From: Anaerolineales bacterium
Lineage (GTDB): Bacteria; Chloroflexota; Anaerolineae; Anaerolineales; JABWBV01
Length of the DNA: 64,000 bases
Direction of reading: 5' to 3'
Assembly: GCA_020634875.1 (NCBI GenBank)
Contig: JACKAX010000012.1
Coordinates: 31,755 to 95,754 of the forward strand
In this document: one piece after another, positions 50,805-59,612 of the stretch
Layout: every line of letters begins with the position of its first letter
Numbering within the stretch: position 1 is the stretch's first letter
Notes under the pieces: generated by a model
Database searches by the model: none
Told to the model about the DNA's origin: nothing
What the model saw: the letters and a program-made list of their open reading frames with translations, nothing else
Translations under genes and position numbers: made by a program

Positions 50805-51890
50805 ATGCGCCTTCTGATTTGCGCCGGAGGCACCGGCGGCGGGGTCTATCCTGCACTTTCCGTCTGGCAGGCGGTGAAAGATCGCCTTTCCGCCGTGTTA
50901 TGGGTCGGTGGGGAGGGGGGTATGGAGGCTGAGTTGGTGCAACGCGAGGGCATCCCGTTCGAGACGGTTCCCGCGTCCGGGTTGCACGGCGTGGGGTGGA
51001 AAACGCTCTCCGCCCTGGCGCAGAACGTGCGCGGGGTGTTCGCTTCCCGCCGGATTTTGGCGCAGTTTAAACCAGATGTCATGTTTTTTACGGGCGGGTT
51101 TGTTGCCTTTCCCGTAGCTTTTGCAGGACGGCATATTCCTACCGCGCTATATGTGCCCGACATCGAACCGGGTTGGGCGTTGAAAGTCACCGCCCGGTTT
51201 GCCGATAAAGTGGCGTTGATTGCGGATGATTCTCGGCAGTATTTTTCGGGGCATCTAGGCTTGATCGTCACCGGGCACCCCGTTCGGCAGGGCTTAAATG
51301 CCTGGGATCGAGAAACCGCGCGGCAAGCGTTTGGGTTCAGCCCGGAACTGCCCACCCTGCTCGTATTTGGCGGTAGCAAAGGGGCACGGGCGATCAATCG
51401 AGCGGTCCTCGCGGTGCTTCCGCAGTTGCTCGCTGAGATGCAAGTGCTCCACCTCAGTGGCACGCTGGATTGGGACGAAGTTCACGCTGCCGAGGAAACC
51501 CTCCCCGCGGAACTGGCCCCCCGCTACCGGGCGTACCCGTACCTGCACGAGCAAATGGGCGCAGCGTATACGGTAGCCGATTTGGTTCTGTCTCGCGCGG
51601 GAGCGTCGTCGGTCGGAGAATTTCCCCTCTTTGGCCTCCCGGCGATCCTCGTCCCGTACCCGCACGCGTGGCGTTACCAAAAAGTCAACGCTGATTATCT
51701 GACCGGGCACGGCGCGGCGCTTATGGTGCCGAACGAAGAGCTGCCCGAAAAAATTCTTCCCCTGGTGCTGGGCCTCATGCGTGACCCGGCTCAACGGACA
51801 AAAATGCAAACGGCGATGCGTGCCCTTGCGAATCCACACGCCGCCGAAACGATTGGAAACCTTTTATTTGAGTTGGGAGGCGGTTCCTAA
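50805..51890 (+). CDS. murG: UDP-GlcNAc:lipid I transferase MurG
   Basis: 361 residues. Peripheral membrane GT-B transferase making lipid II. The N-terminal glycine loop reads GGTGGGVYPALS, with Gly where Escherichia has His; the rest is typical: GLHGVGWKT, FFTGGFVAFPVAFAG, FGGSKGARAIN (about residue 188), LSRAGASSVGE (about 263) and PYPHAWRYQKVNADYL. The stop codon falls inside a run of AGTTCC-type repeats. It lies 2 nt after ftsW. Confidence 0.95.
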   Translation: MRLLICAGGTGGGVYPALSVWQAVKDRLSAVLWVGGEGGMEAELVQREGIPFETVPASGLHGVGWKTLSALAQNVRGVFASRRILAQFKPDVMFFTGGFVAFPVAFAGRHIPTALYVPDIEPGWALKVTARFADKVALIADDSRQYFSGHLGLIVTGHPVRQGLNAWDRETARQAFGFSPELPTLLVFGGSKGARAINRAVLAVLPQLLAEMQVLHLSGTLDWDEVHAAEETLPAELAPRYRAYPYLHEQMGAAYTVADLVLSRAGASSVGEFPLFGLPAILVPYPHAWRYQKVNADYLTGHGAALMVPNEELPEKILPLVLGLMRDPAQRTKMQTAMRALANPHAAETIGNLLFELGGGS

Positions 51891-51930
51891 GTAAAGTTCC
51901 CTAAAGTTCCGAAAGTTCCCCCAGGTTCTC
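51884..51930. repeat. AGTTCC-type tandem repeat at the murG 3' end
   Basis: Five degenerate units with TTCC/TTCT cores spaced 13, 10, 9 and 10 nt. The murG stop TAA (51888-51890) is inside the first unit. The unit is the complement of the one at the murC 3' end (53981-54020). Confidence 0.75.
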
Positions 51931-52004
51931 ACACCGGACCTGACAGGAATGCTTCGGAACGTGCTGGAGCAAACCCAAGCCCTCCTAAAACCGAGGAAGT
52001 CCCT

Positions 52005-52571
52005 ATGATTACAATCACCTTCTTTTTCTGGACTTTTGTGGTGGTCTTCGCCGTCATTGGGGCCATGCGCGGGTGGGCGCAGGAACTTTTGGTGGCTTTT
52101 AGTATCATCCTGGGTCTTTTTATCATCAGCGTTCTCGGCTTAGTACCTGTTGTTCGCGATATGGTTGGCTTAGGATTTGTAAACGATGCGGGTGCTCCTA
52201 TTACTGGTTTACCCGCGACCGCGTTTTACATCCGTTCGGCGCTTATCATTGCCCTGACTTTCTTTGGTTATCAGACGCCGCGGATTAAAAACGAACGCAT
52301 CAAAAAAGCTACCACTCGAAGTGGTCAGTTACAAGATACGTTGCTGGGCATCATTGTGGGCGGTATCAATGGTTATTTGGCGGTTGGCACGCTCTGGTTT
52401 TTCTTGATCCAGGCCGATTATTTCCTGGATTTTGTAACCCGGCCAACTGGCGAGGTCGCCTCTTCCGCTCAAAATATTATTGACCTCCTCCCACCTATGC
52501 TCCTCAACGGTAACGCTATCTATTTTGCGGTGGCATTGGCATTTGCGTTTGTCGTTATCGTCCTACTTTAA
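52005..52571 (+). CDS. CvpA-like membrane protein
   Basis: 188 residues, about four or five membrane helices and no extracytoplasmic domain. The N-terminus (FWTFVVVFAVIGAMRGWAQE) has the family G-x-x-R-G-x-x-x-E motif, and the middle has LQDTLLGIIVGGINGYLAVG. CvpA proteins are linked to colicin V production and envelope stress, but their activity is unclear. Its place between murG and murC is unusual for a dcw cluster. A short heptamer repeat (CATCACT, 52573-52590) separates it from murC. Confidence 0.78.
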   Translation: MITITFFFWTFVVVFAVIGAMRGWAQELLVAFSIILGLFIISVLGLVPVVRDMVGLGFVNDAGAPITGLPATAFYIRSALIIALTFFGYQTPRIKNERIKKATTRSGQLQDTLLGIIVGGINGYLAVGTLWFFLIQADYFLDFVTRPTGEVASSAQNIIDLLPPMLLNGNAIYFAVALAFAFVVIVLL

Positions 52572-52572
52572 C

Positions 52573-52590
52573 CATCACTCATCACTCATT
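52573..52590. repeat. Short heptamer repeat before murC
   Basis: CATCACT twice, then CATTATT, just after the stop of the CvpA-like gene and 6 nt before the murC ATG. Confidence 0.5.
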
Positions 52591-52595
52591 ATTTT

Positions 52596-54005
52596 ATGTC
52601 TCACACCCACTTCATCGGCATCGGTGGCACCGGGCTTTCTGCTATCGCCCGCGTTCTGCTCGAAAGCGGCCAACAGGTCAGCGGGTCTGACCGTGCCCTC
52701 TCCCCGCTTGCGGCCGCCCTCCGCGCCGATGGTGTGATGGTTTACGAAGGCCACGACGCCGTCAACGTGCAAGGGGCTGATGTGGTCGTCCGTTCCTCCG
52801 CCATCCCCGACACAAATGTGGAGGTACAAGCTGCCCGTGCCCTCGGTCTTCCCGTTCTCAAGCGTTCTGACTTCCTGGGCAAAATGATGGATGGGCGCAC
52901 CGGCATCGCCATCGCCGGAACGCATGGCAAAACGACCACAACCTCGATGATCGCCTGGATGTTGACCGCCCTCGGCCTCGACCCTACTTACATCTCCGGT
53001 GGTGTTATCGCCAACCTCGGGACCAATGCTCACGCCGGGCAAGGTGTGCCTTTCGTCATCGAAGCGGATGAATACGACCATATGTTTCTCGGTTTGCGAC
53101 CCAAAATCGCCATCGTGACGAACGTCGAACACGATCACCCAGACTGCTACCCGACCTCCGAAGACTTCTTCCAGGCTTTTCGGGATTTTGTAAAAACCCT
53201 GTCCCTCGACGGAACGCTGATCGCCTGCGTGGATGACCCTGGCGCGTCCTCCCTCCTCCATGCCGAAGAATCTGGCCCCCGCGGATTCCCGTATGGCCTG
53301 ACCGCCTCCGCTCGCGTGCGTGGGGGCAACCTCGCCCCTCAGCCCGGTGCGGGGTTCCAGTTTGACCTGTACCTTGACAACGAATTCCAAACACATGTGG
53401 CCTTGCAAGTCCCCGGCCAGCACAACGTGCTCAACGCCCTCGCCGCCCTCAGCGTGGCGCACCTCCTCGGCCTCTCCCTTCCCGACGCGGCCCTTGCACT
53501 CGGCAAATTTTGTGGTGCGGGTCGCCGGTTTGATCTCCGCGGGGAAGCAGGCGAGGTACTGATCATTGACGACTACGCCCACCATCCCACAGAAATCCGC
53601 GCGACGCTCGCCGCTGCCCGCGCACGTTACCCTTCCCGGACACTGTGGGCTGTCTGGCAACCGCATACCTACTCCCGTACCGAAACCCTCCGCACAGAAT
53701 TCGCCCGCGCGTTTGGCGATGCCGATCATGTACTCGTCACAGGCGTGTACGCGGCCCGCGAAACCGCCCCTGCCGGGTTCAGTCTGCAACCGTTGTTAGA
53801 CGCCATGCCCAACCCCGACGTGCATCATTTCCCCACGTTGGATGAGGTGAGTGCCTATTTAGTCACCCATCTGCACCCCAATGATGTGCTCCTCGTCATG
53901 TCCGCAGGAGATGCGGAGCAAGTGAGCCAGCAAGTATTTTCGGCATTGAGTTCTCCGAATGTCAGGGCATCGCTCGGACCTATAGGAACTCAAAGGAATT
54001 CGTAG
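52596..54005 (+). CDS. murC: UDP-N-acetylmuramate:L-alanine ligase MurC
   Basis: 469 residues. Adds L-Ala to UDP-MurNAc. Motifs are complete: HFIGIGGTGLSAIARVL, IAGTHGKTTTTSMIAW (about residue 108), FVIEADEYDHMFL (about 153), NVEHDHPDCYPT (about 172), VPGQHNVLNALAAL, GAGRRFDLRGE and IIDDYAHHPTEIRATLAAAR (about 324). The final residues (IGTQRNS) and the stop are encoded by a decamer repeat, so the C-terminal tip is not conserved sequence. Confidence 0.97.
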   Translation: MSHTHFIGIGGTGLSAIARVLLESGQQVSGSDRALSPLAAALRADGVMVYEGHDAVNVQGADVVVRSSAIPDTNVEVQAARALGLPVLKRSDFLGKMMDGRTGIAIAGTHGKTTTTSMIAWMLTALGLDPTYISGGVIANLGTNAHAGQGVPFVIEADEYDHMFLGLRPKIAIVTNVEHDHPDCYPTSEDFFQAFRDFVKTLSLDGTLIACVDDPGASSLLHAEESGPRGFPYGLTASARVRGGNLAPQPGAGFQFDLYLDNEFQTHVALQVPGQHNVLNALAALSVAHLLGLSLPDAALALGKFCGAGRRFDLRGEAGEVLIIDDYAHHPTEIRATLAAARARYPSRTLWAVWQPHTYSRTETLRTEFARAFGDADHVLVTGVYAARETAPAGFSLQPLLDAMPNPDVHHFPTLDEVSAYLVTHLHPNDVLLVMSAGDAEQVSQQVFSALSSPNVRASLGPIGTQRNS

Positions 54006-54020
54006 GAATTTTTAGGAACT
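53981..54020. repeat. Four exact-length decamer repeats forming the murC 3' end
   Basis: TATAGGAACT, CAAAGGAATT, CGTAGGAATT and TTTAGGAACT: four consecutive 10-nt units with an AGGAA core. The murC stop TAG is inside the third unit. Confidence 0.88.
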
Positions 54021-54025
54021 GTACG

Positions 54026-54205
54026 ATGAAAGAATCGAACTCAAAACCCATGCCACAAACTTACGCCTTTGAACTCCCCGCGTTGGGTGAACTCAAATTA
54101 GAACTAGAAGAAACGGAGCCGCAGGTGAAACCCCTCTACCCGGCGAAAAAAGACGTAAATGAAGATTTGATTCACCGTCTGATTGACTGTCTGAAAAAGA
54201 TTTAG
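54026..54205 (+). CDS. Small acidic hypothetical protein (59 residues)
   Basis: ATG at 54026, stop TAG at 54203-54205, filling the murC-murB gap with 24 nt left before murB. Composition is Glu/Lys/Leu-rich (ALGELKLELEETEPQVKPLY, then VNEDLIHRLIDCLKKI), with likely helices and no membrane segment. No Shine-Dalgarno is obvious, because the upstream bases are a decamer repeat containing AGGAACT, which may itself serve as ribosome site. I do not recognise it; coding is inferred from fit and composition. Confidence 0.55.
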   Translation: MKESNSKPMPQTYAFELPALGELKLELEETEPQVKPLYPAKKDVNEDLIHRLIDCLKKI

Positions 54206-54229
54206 AGAACAAACCAACGAACCACCAGT

Positions 54230-55162
54230 ATGTCTTTGGCCCCTCCTCTCACCCTCTCCCGCTTGCAAGCCGCCTTCCCTGATCGGTTGCAGTTTGATGT
54301 GCCCCTGGCGCGGTATACTGCCGCGTTGATCGGCGGTCCGGCGGACGCATTTTTAATCGTTCAGTCAGCGAATGAACTGGCGCAAGCAGTGGAAATCCTA
54401 TGGGCGGAAGAAGCCCCATTCACCATTTTGGGCGGCGGCTCGAATGTGCTCGTGAGTGATGCAGGGACGCGAGGCGTGGTCCTGCTTAACCGGGCGAAAA
54501 ATGTTCATTTTGACCTGGACAAATCCACCATCTGGGCTGAATCTGGAGCAAATTTTGGCGCTCTTGCCCGGCAAGCTGCAACTAAGGCCCTGTCCGGTTT
54601 GGAATGGGCGGCGGGTATCCCTGGCACGGTGGGCGGTGCGGTCTTTGGCAATGCAGGCGCACACGATGGAAATATGGCACATAACTTAATCGAAGTTGAA
54701 GTGCTGGATCGAAAGACTGGACGAGTGGTCTGGCCTGTTGAAAGAATGCATTATGCCTACCGGAGTAGCTTATTGAAAGAATCTCCCGGCCAGACGATGA
54801 TCCTCTCCGCTCTGCTCCAATTAGCCCCCGGCACTCCCGAAGCAATCCATGCCCGCATGGATACCTTTCTTGCCCACCGTCATCGCACTCAGCCTCCTGG
54901 TGCTAGTATGGGCTCAATGTTCAAAAATCCTCCTGGCGATTATGCCGGGCGTTTGATTGATGCCGCAGGGCTGAAAGGCACCCGCATGGGTGGGGTCGAG
55001 ATCAGTCCTTTGCATGGAAATTTTTTTATCACTACAAGTTCGTGTGCAGCCGCAGATGTGTATGCCCTGATTCAACTGGCGCAACAGACTGTTTTTGAAA
55101 AATTTGGTGTTCAGCTAGAATTGGAGATTGAACTTTTTGGTGATTGGAATGCTACACAGTGA
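54230..55162 (+). CDS. murB: UDP-N-acetylenolpyruvoylglucosamine reductase MurB
   Basis: 310 residues. FAD-dependent reductase completing UDP-MurNAc. FAD-binding domain: RYTAALIGGPADAFLIV, FTILGGGSNVLVSD (about residue 65) and WAAGIPGTVGGAVFGNAGAH (about 124). The substrate domain shows YAYRSSLL, GASMGSMFKNPPGDYAGRLI with the proton-donor Ser (about 228), LHGNFFITT and a C-terminal Glu in ELEIELFG. This is the type II (Tyr-loop-lacking) form. The start is after a 24-nt gap from the small ORF. Confidence 0.96.
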   Translation: MSLAPPLTLSRLQAAFPDRLQFDVPLARYTAALIGGPADAFLIVQSANELAQAVEILWAEEAPFTILGGGSNVLVSDAGTRGVVLLNRAKNVHFDLDKSTIWAESGANFGALARQAATKALSGLEWAAGIPGTVGGAVFGNAGAHDGNMAHNLIEVEVLDRKTGRVVWPVERMHYAYRSSLLKESPGQTMILSALLQLAPGTPEAIHARMDTFLAHRHRTQPPGASMGSMFKNPPGDYAGRLIDAAGLKGTRMGGVEISPLHGNFFITTSSCAAADVYALIQLAQQTVFEKFGVQLELEIELFGDWNATQ

Positions 55163-55186
55163 TTGGTACAGAAAGAGGATAAGAAA

Positions 55187-55211
55187 TTACAAAATGTAAT
55201 GTGTTTTGTAA
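55187..55211 (+). promoter_or_regulatory. Inverted repeat upstream of ftsQ
   Basis: TTACAAAA and TTTTGTAA form a perfect 8-bp-arm inverted repeat with a 9-nt spacer in the 100-bp murB-ftsQ gap, the longest gap inside the dcw run besides murG-cvpA. It may mark an internal promoter for ftsQAZ. Confidence 0.5.
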
Positions 55212-55262
55212 TGGAGATACGAACTCTGATTTCAAATTTACGTGTAAAACTAACGGATACCT

Positions 55263-56255
55263 ATGTCTGCCCCTATCCCTACTTCCCGAGCTGAACAAGT
55301 GCGCGAACGCCGCCGTATCCAGGCGGTTGAACCGAAAAAGCCCCTTCGCACTGCTGCGCGTACTCGGAAACCCGCCCAACCCCCACCTGTGGTGACACGC
55401 AGTGGCCGCGTGGATATGCCCACCCGACCCATTCGCGGCTCGCGCACGCGCCGTATGTACGAAGTTTCCCTGGGTTCACCAGGGGCGGAACTTCGCTTGC
55501 CGGCAATGCCTGCCTTCCGGTGGAGTTGGCGATATGTTTCTGGGTTATTAATTTTGGGGTTGATCGGGTTGTTGTACGTGGTTTGGACCATGCCCACATT
55601 CCGAGTCAGCGCTGCCCAAATTACTGGATTACGCACCATCTCCGAGCGGGATGTCAATCTGGTTTTAGGGTTGTCCGATACCCCGATCTTTATCCTGCAA
55701 GCGGATGTGATGCAGAAAAATTTGCTGGAAGCCTTCCCGGAACTTTCGGCGGCAACCGTGCAACTCATCTGGCCTAACCAGGTCATTGTTCGAGTGAATG
55801 AACGCACACCCGTTTTAGCCTGGACGGCAGGCGGGCAAACTGTGTGGGTAGACGCGCAAGGCATGTCGTTTCCCGTGCGGGGCGAGGAAGATGCCTCGTC
55901 ATTAGTCGTTGTAGAAGCGAGCGGGCCTCCTCCTGCTCCGGCAAATGGAAATGCATCTTTGTTGGATGCTACCGCGTGGTCGCGCCCGTTTATGAGTGTG
56001 GACCTGGTTTCGGCAGTTTTGCTTGTCAATGGGTTTGCGCCAGATGGCGTGGAGCTTTTGTACGATTTGGACCATGGGTTGGGCTGGCGCGATCCGCGAG
56101 GTTGGCAGGTTTATTTTGGCACCGATGGTTCCGATATGGGCCAGCGGCTGCAAGTTTACCAGGCTGTTGTGGAAGATTTGACTGCCCAAGAGATTACTCC
56201 GGCGCTGATCAGCGTCGAACACTTACATGCACCTTATTACCGGATGGATCAGTAA
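55263..56255 (+). CDS. ftsQ: FtsQ/DivIB-type division protein with POTRA domain
   Basis: 330 residues. Bitopic membrane protein of the divisome. A long basic cytoplasmic N-terminus (about 1-85, Arg/Pro-rich), one membrane helix (YVSGLLILGLIGLLYVVW, about 97), then a POTRA domain (FRVSAAQITGLRTISERDV, about 115) and the FtsQ region (IVRVNERTPVLAW, VWVDAQGMSFPV). Its stop overlaps the ftsA start (TAATG). Position and architecture decide the call; sequence conservation in this family is low. Confidence 0.88.
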   Translation: MSAPIPTSRAEQVRERRRIQAVEPKKPLRTAARTRKPAQPPPVVTRSGRVDMPTRPIRGSRTRRMYEVSLGSPGAELRLPAMPAFRWSWRYVSGLLILGLIGLLYVVWTMPTFRVSAAQITGLRTISERDVNLVLGLSDTPIFILQADVMQKNLLEAFPELSAATVQLIWPNQVIVRVNERTPVLAWTAGGQTVWVDAQGMSFPVRGEEDASSLVVVEASGPPPAPANGNASLLDATAWSRPFMSVDLVSAVLLVNGFAPDGVELLYDLDHGLGWRDPRGWQVYFGTDGSDMGQRLQVYQAVVEDLTAQEITPALISVEHLHAPYYRMDQ

Positions 56256-57484
56256 TGGACGACTCCGTCATTGTTGGCATTGATGTTGGCACGACCAAAG
56301 TTTGTGCGTTAGTAGGACGCGTAGAAGAACGTGACCGCCTACGGATTTTGGGCCTGGGTGTAGAACCCTCGCGTGGGATTCGCAAAGGGGCGGTGGTAGA
56401 CCTGGCGAGCGCGGCGCAAACCATTCGCCACGCAGTAGACAAGGCTGAACGTACGTCAGGATTGGAGATCAAATCCGCACTGGTCAGTCTGGCAGGGGCG
56501 CAGATTTCAGCGTTGAATAGCAAAGGTGTGGTGGGAATTTCCGGACGTGCGATTACAGAAGACGATGTCGCGCGGGCAATGGATGCCGCGCGGGCAGTTG
56601 CCATCCCGCATAACCAGGAAATTATCCATATTATCCAGCGCAATTTTACGGTGGACGGGCAAGAAGGTATTCGCTCCCCGATAGGGATGCACGGCTACCG
56701 GCTGGAAGTTGAAACCCATATCATCACCGCGGCGACTTCAACGGTAGAAAATCTCCGGCAGTGTGTAGCCGACGCGGGCGTGGAAGTGACGCAATTTGTC
56801 CTCGCCCCCCTCGCCGCGGCGGAGATGTCTCTCACCGATTCCGAACGGGAGATGGGCGTAGTAGCCTGCGATATTGGTAGTGGCACGACCGACATCGCTA
56901 TTTATATTGAAGGCGATGTCTGGCACACCGCGATTTTGCCAGTGGGTGGTGGGCACGTGACCTCTGACATTGCACATGGCTTACGCTTATCCACCGAAAT
57001 CGCCGAGAACATCAAACTCAAACACGCACATACCCGGATTGATGATGTTCCCGCTGAAGAATATTTCACTGTTCAAACGTTCGGTGAAGAAGGCCCGTTG
57101 CAGATCAGCCGCCAAGATTTGGCGCACATTACTGGGGCACGCGTGGAAGAAATTTTCAGCCTTGTCCAGCAGGAGATCAAACGCTCCGGTTACGATGGTC
57201 TGCTTCCGGCAGGGATGGTGCTGACGGGCGGTACGGCCCTGCTCCCCGGTATCCGGCAGGTGGCCCACGAGGTGTTGGGGATGCCCGTGAGGATTGCCCA
57301 GCCTACCGACCTGATCGGAATGACCGATCAACTATCTTCCCCAGCCTTTGCAACAGCCGTCGGCCTGTTAAAATGGGCAATTTTGATGAACGAAATTGCC
57401 ATTCAGCCTGGCGGCCGGCGCGTGTTTTCAGGAGGTATGAATTGGGACAAGATCAAAGATGTATTGAGACGGCTTTTGCCGTAG
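56255..57484 (+). CDS. ftsA: Cell division protein FtsA
   Basis: 409 residues from the ATG at 56255, sharing one base with the ftsQ stop; a frame open from 55844 is only antisense-free read-through of ftsQ. Actin-like ATPase tethering FtsZ to the membrane. Motifs: VIVGIDVGTTKVCALVG (phosphate 1), the SHS2 domain with GISGRAITEDDV, VACDIGSGTTDIAIY (phosphate 2, about residue 205), and MVLTGGTALLPGI (adenosine). The C-terminal WDKIKDVLRRLLP is the amphipathic membrane helix. Confidence 0.96.
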   Translation: MDDSVIVGIDVGTTKVCALVGRVEERDRLRILGLGVEPSRGIRKGAVVDLASAAQTIRHAVDKAERTSGLEIKSALVSLAGAQISALNSKGVVGISGRAITEDDVARAMDAARAVAIPHNQEIIHIIQRNFTVDGQEGIRSPIGMHGYRLEVETHIITAATSTVENLRQCVADAGVEVTQFVLAPLAAAEMSLTDSEREMGVVACDIGSGTTDIAIYIEGDVWHTAILPVGGGHVTSDIAHGLRLSTEIAENIKLKHAHTRIDDVPAEEYFTVQTFGEEGPLQISRQDLAHITGARVEEIFSLVQQEIKRSGYDGLLPAGMVLTGGTALLPGIRQVAHEVLGMPVRIAQPTDLIGMTDQLSSPAFATAVGLLKWAILMNEIAIQPGGRRVFSGGMNWDKIKDVLRRLLP

Positions 57485-57529
57485 GCAATTATTGTAAAAT
57501 AGACAGTTCACTTTTGAGGAGAGAACCTT

Positions 57530-58699
57530 ATGCAACCTATGAATCCATTTGACCATGCTGAATCGTTTGCCCGGATCAAAGTCGTCGGGGTAGGCGGCGG
57601 TGGATGCAATGCCATCAACCGTATGATTGATGTCGGCGTGCAAGGTGTTGAATTTGTGGCCGTCAACACCGACGCGCAGGCATTATTGTTGTCGAAAGCC
57701 AATACGCGCGTGCGGATTGGTGACAAACTGACCCGTGGCCTCGGCTCGGGCAGTAAACCGGAAGTCGGCTCCAAAGCCGCCGAAGAATCCGCCGATGAAT
57801 TGTACGAAGTGCTGAAAGGTGCGGATATGGTTTTTGTGACCGCCGGATTGGGCGGCGGAACCGGAACGGGCGCGTGCCCCACCGTTTCCCAAATCGCCCG
57901 TGACGTTGGCGCGCTGACCATCGGCGTGGTGACACGCCCCTTCACCTTTGAAGGCGCGCGTCGCATCCAAAATGCTGAATCCGGGATGGAGAAACTCAAG
58001 GAGCACGTAGATACCCTGATCGTGATCCCGAACGACCGTCTCCTGCAAATCGTGGATAAACGCGCTACCCTGCAACAGGCGTTTAGCGTTGCCGATGATG
58101 TGCTCCGCCAGGGTATTCAAGGGATTTCTGAGTTAATCACCGTCCCTGGCTTGATCAACCTGGACTTTGCTGATGTGCGGACGATCATGGCTGAAGGCGG
58201 GGCGGCGTTGATGGCGATTGGTCACGGCTCTGGCGAAGACCGTGCCCGCATTGCTGCAGAACAGGCTATTTCTAGCCAATTGCTCGACATCACCATTGAT
58301 GGTGCGCGCGGTATTTTGTTCAACGTGACCGGTGGCTCCGACTTGACCCTGTTCGAGGTCAACCAGGCCGCAGCGATCATCAAAGAAACCGCCCATCCCG
58401 ATGTGAACATGATCTTCGGCGCAGTCATTGACCCGAACATGGGCGATGACCTCCGCGTGACCGTGATCGCGACTGGGTTCGAACGCACAGGGATGCCACG
58501 CCCTTTGTTTGAACGCCCTCTCACGACTGCGAGTCCGCGCCGCCTGCAGGAAGTAGAAGTGAGCGCGCCCGCCCCCCAACGGACCGAAACGCCCAAACGT
58601 GAAGAAGCCCCCATCCCTGCCCCCTCTGAATTCCGCCCCCGCTCCTTCAATACGGATGACTTGGATATTCCGACCTTTTTACGCAAACGCAATCGCTAA
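57530..58699 (+). CDS. ftsZ: Cell division protein FtsZ
   Basis: 389 residues with GAGGAGAG before the ATG. Tubulin-like GTPase forming the division ring. GTP-binding motifs: [15 protein letters not shown] (about residue 18), VNTDAQAL, and the tubulin signature [13 protein letters not shown] (about 105); the T7 loop reads [14 protein letters not shown] (about 205). The Pro/Glu-rich linker (about 330-370) ends in the conserved tail [14 protein letters not shown], which binds FtsA. Last gene of the cluster. Confidence 0.98.
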   Translation: MQPMNPFDHAESFARIKVVGVGGGGCNAINRMIDVGVQGVEFVAVNTDAQALLLSKANTRVRIGDKLTRGLGSGSKPEVGSKAAEESADELYEVLKGADMVFVTAGLGGGTGTGACPTVSQIARDVGALTIGVVTRPFTFEGARRIQNAESGMEKLKEHVDTLIVIPNDRLLQIVDKRATLQQAFSVADDVLRQGIQGISELITVPGLINLDFADVRTIMAEGGAALMAIGHGSGEDRARIAAEQAISSQLLDITIDGARGILFNVTGGSDLTLFEVNQAAAIIKETAHPDVNMIFGAVIDPNMGDDLRVTVIATGFERTGMPRPLFERPLTTASPRRLQEVEVSAPAPQRTETPKREEAPIPAPSEFRPRSFNTDDLDIPTFLRKRNR

Positions 58700-58761
58700 A
58701 GGTACGCTGTTTTGAGACGGGATTGGCCCGTCAGAGATGCATAAAAGGCCCCCGAGAAAGA

Positions 58762-58803
58762 AAGGGATGGGTGGAGAGAAGTCTCTCCCACCCATCCTTT
58801 TTT
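58762..58803 (+). terminator. Intrinsic terminator after ftsZ
   Basis: GGATGGGTGGAGAGA pairs with TCTCTCCCACCCATCC (one bulge) and is followed by TTTTTTC. It closes the dcw operon. Confidence 0.93.
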
Positions 58804-58970
58804 CTTCTGGAATGGGGTACTTTTAATCTTTAAAATAGGAAATTTGAGGGTGTACGAAGCGAGCAGGATGGCATAAGATTTCGCTGATTACTTGAGAGTT
58901 TACTTTGTTAACCATCTCTTAAAAAATTGAAATAAGAGGGATTTTTAAGGCAAGAGATGATTAAATTGGC

Positions 58971-58999
58971 TTGTAAGGTTAGTACAAGCGTGCTAAAAT
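58971..58999 (+). promoter_or_regulatory. nrdR-nrdJ promoter
   Basis: TTGTAA (58971-58976) and TAAAAT (58994-58999), spacer 17 nt. The predicted transcription start near 59006 lies just before two NrdR-box-like sites. Confidence 0.6.
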
Positions 59000-59011
59000 T
59001 ACAACGTCTTT

Positions 59012-59058
59012 GGCCTATATGTGGTGATGAGCCACACTTGCTCCCCTACATATGGGGG
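59012..59058 (+). promoter_or_regulatory. Pair of NrdR-box-like operators
   Basis: GGCCTATATGTGGTGA (59012-59027) and CCCCTACATATGGGGG (59043-59058) match at 11 of 16 positions and start 31 bp apart, about three helical turns. Two boxes at that spacing are the known arrangement for NrdR. Location before nrdR-nrdJ supports autoregulation and dNTP feedback. Confidence 0.72.
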
Positions 59059-59071
59059 TTAATATCCATTT

Positions 59072-59521
59072 ATGCGTTGTCCAATCTGTCAGTCCGATAA
59101 TTCCAAAGTTTTAGATACTACTCACGATGCGCGGGGTGGGGTCCGGCGGCGGCGAGAGTGTTTGAGCTGCAAACAGCGTTTCAGCACTTACGAACGCCCT
59201 ATTCTTGCCACGCCTTTAATCATTAAGCAAGATGGCACACGAGAAGAGTTTGATCGGGAGAAACTCTTACGGGGCATTCGGATTTCGTGCGCAAAACGTC
59301 CTGTGACGGCTACAGATATTGACCGGCTGATTGGAGAGATCGAAGCAACGCTACAGACGATGGGACGTGCCGAAGTCTCCTCCCGCGTAGTGGGGGATAT
59401 GGTCATCGCCGGGTTGAAGGAAATGGATCAGATCGCGTATATTCGTTACGCGATTGTCTATTTGGGTTTGGACGATCTGCGATCCATTCGCAACGAAATT
59501 GACCGCCTGTTAGAGAATTAA
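59072..59521 (+). CDS. nrdR: Transcriptional repressor NrdR
   Basis: 149 residues. N-terminal zinc ribbon ([29 protein letters not shown]: Cys pairs at about 3/6 and 31/34) followed by the ATP-cone domain ([20 protein letters not shown] to [12 protein letters not shown]). NrdR senses ATP/dATP and represses ribonucleotide reductase genes. It is followed 91 nt later by nrdJ on the same strand, a direct target in many bacteria. Confidence 0.98.
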   Translation: MRCPICQSDNSKVLDTTHDARGGVRRRRECLSCKQRFSTYERPILATPLIIKQDGTREEFDREKLLRGIRISCAKRPVTATDIDRLIGEIEATLQTMGRAEVSSRVVGDMVIAGLKEMDQIAYIRYAIVYLGLDDLRSIRNEIDRLLEN

Positions 59522-59612
59522 GTTTGTTACCCTTTTACAGGGTCCCTTTGCCCCAATCGTGAATGGATTGCGGGTGTATTTATTATCCAAATTTTTTGTT
59601 AGGAGAAATGAC

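Noticed and set aside
52575..53789. 404-residue minus-strand frame
   Set aside because: Antisense of murC, which has complete Mur ligase motifs.
58804..59071. Cobalamin riboswitch before the B12-dependent reductase genes
   Set aside because: No B12-box or multi-helix structure recognised; the space is explained by a promoter and NrdR-like boxes.
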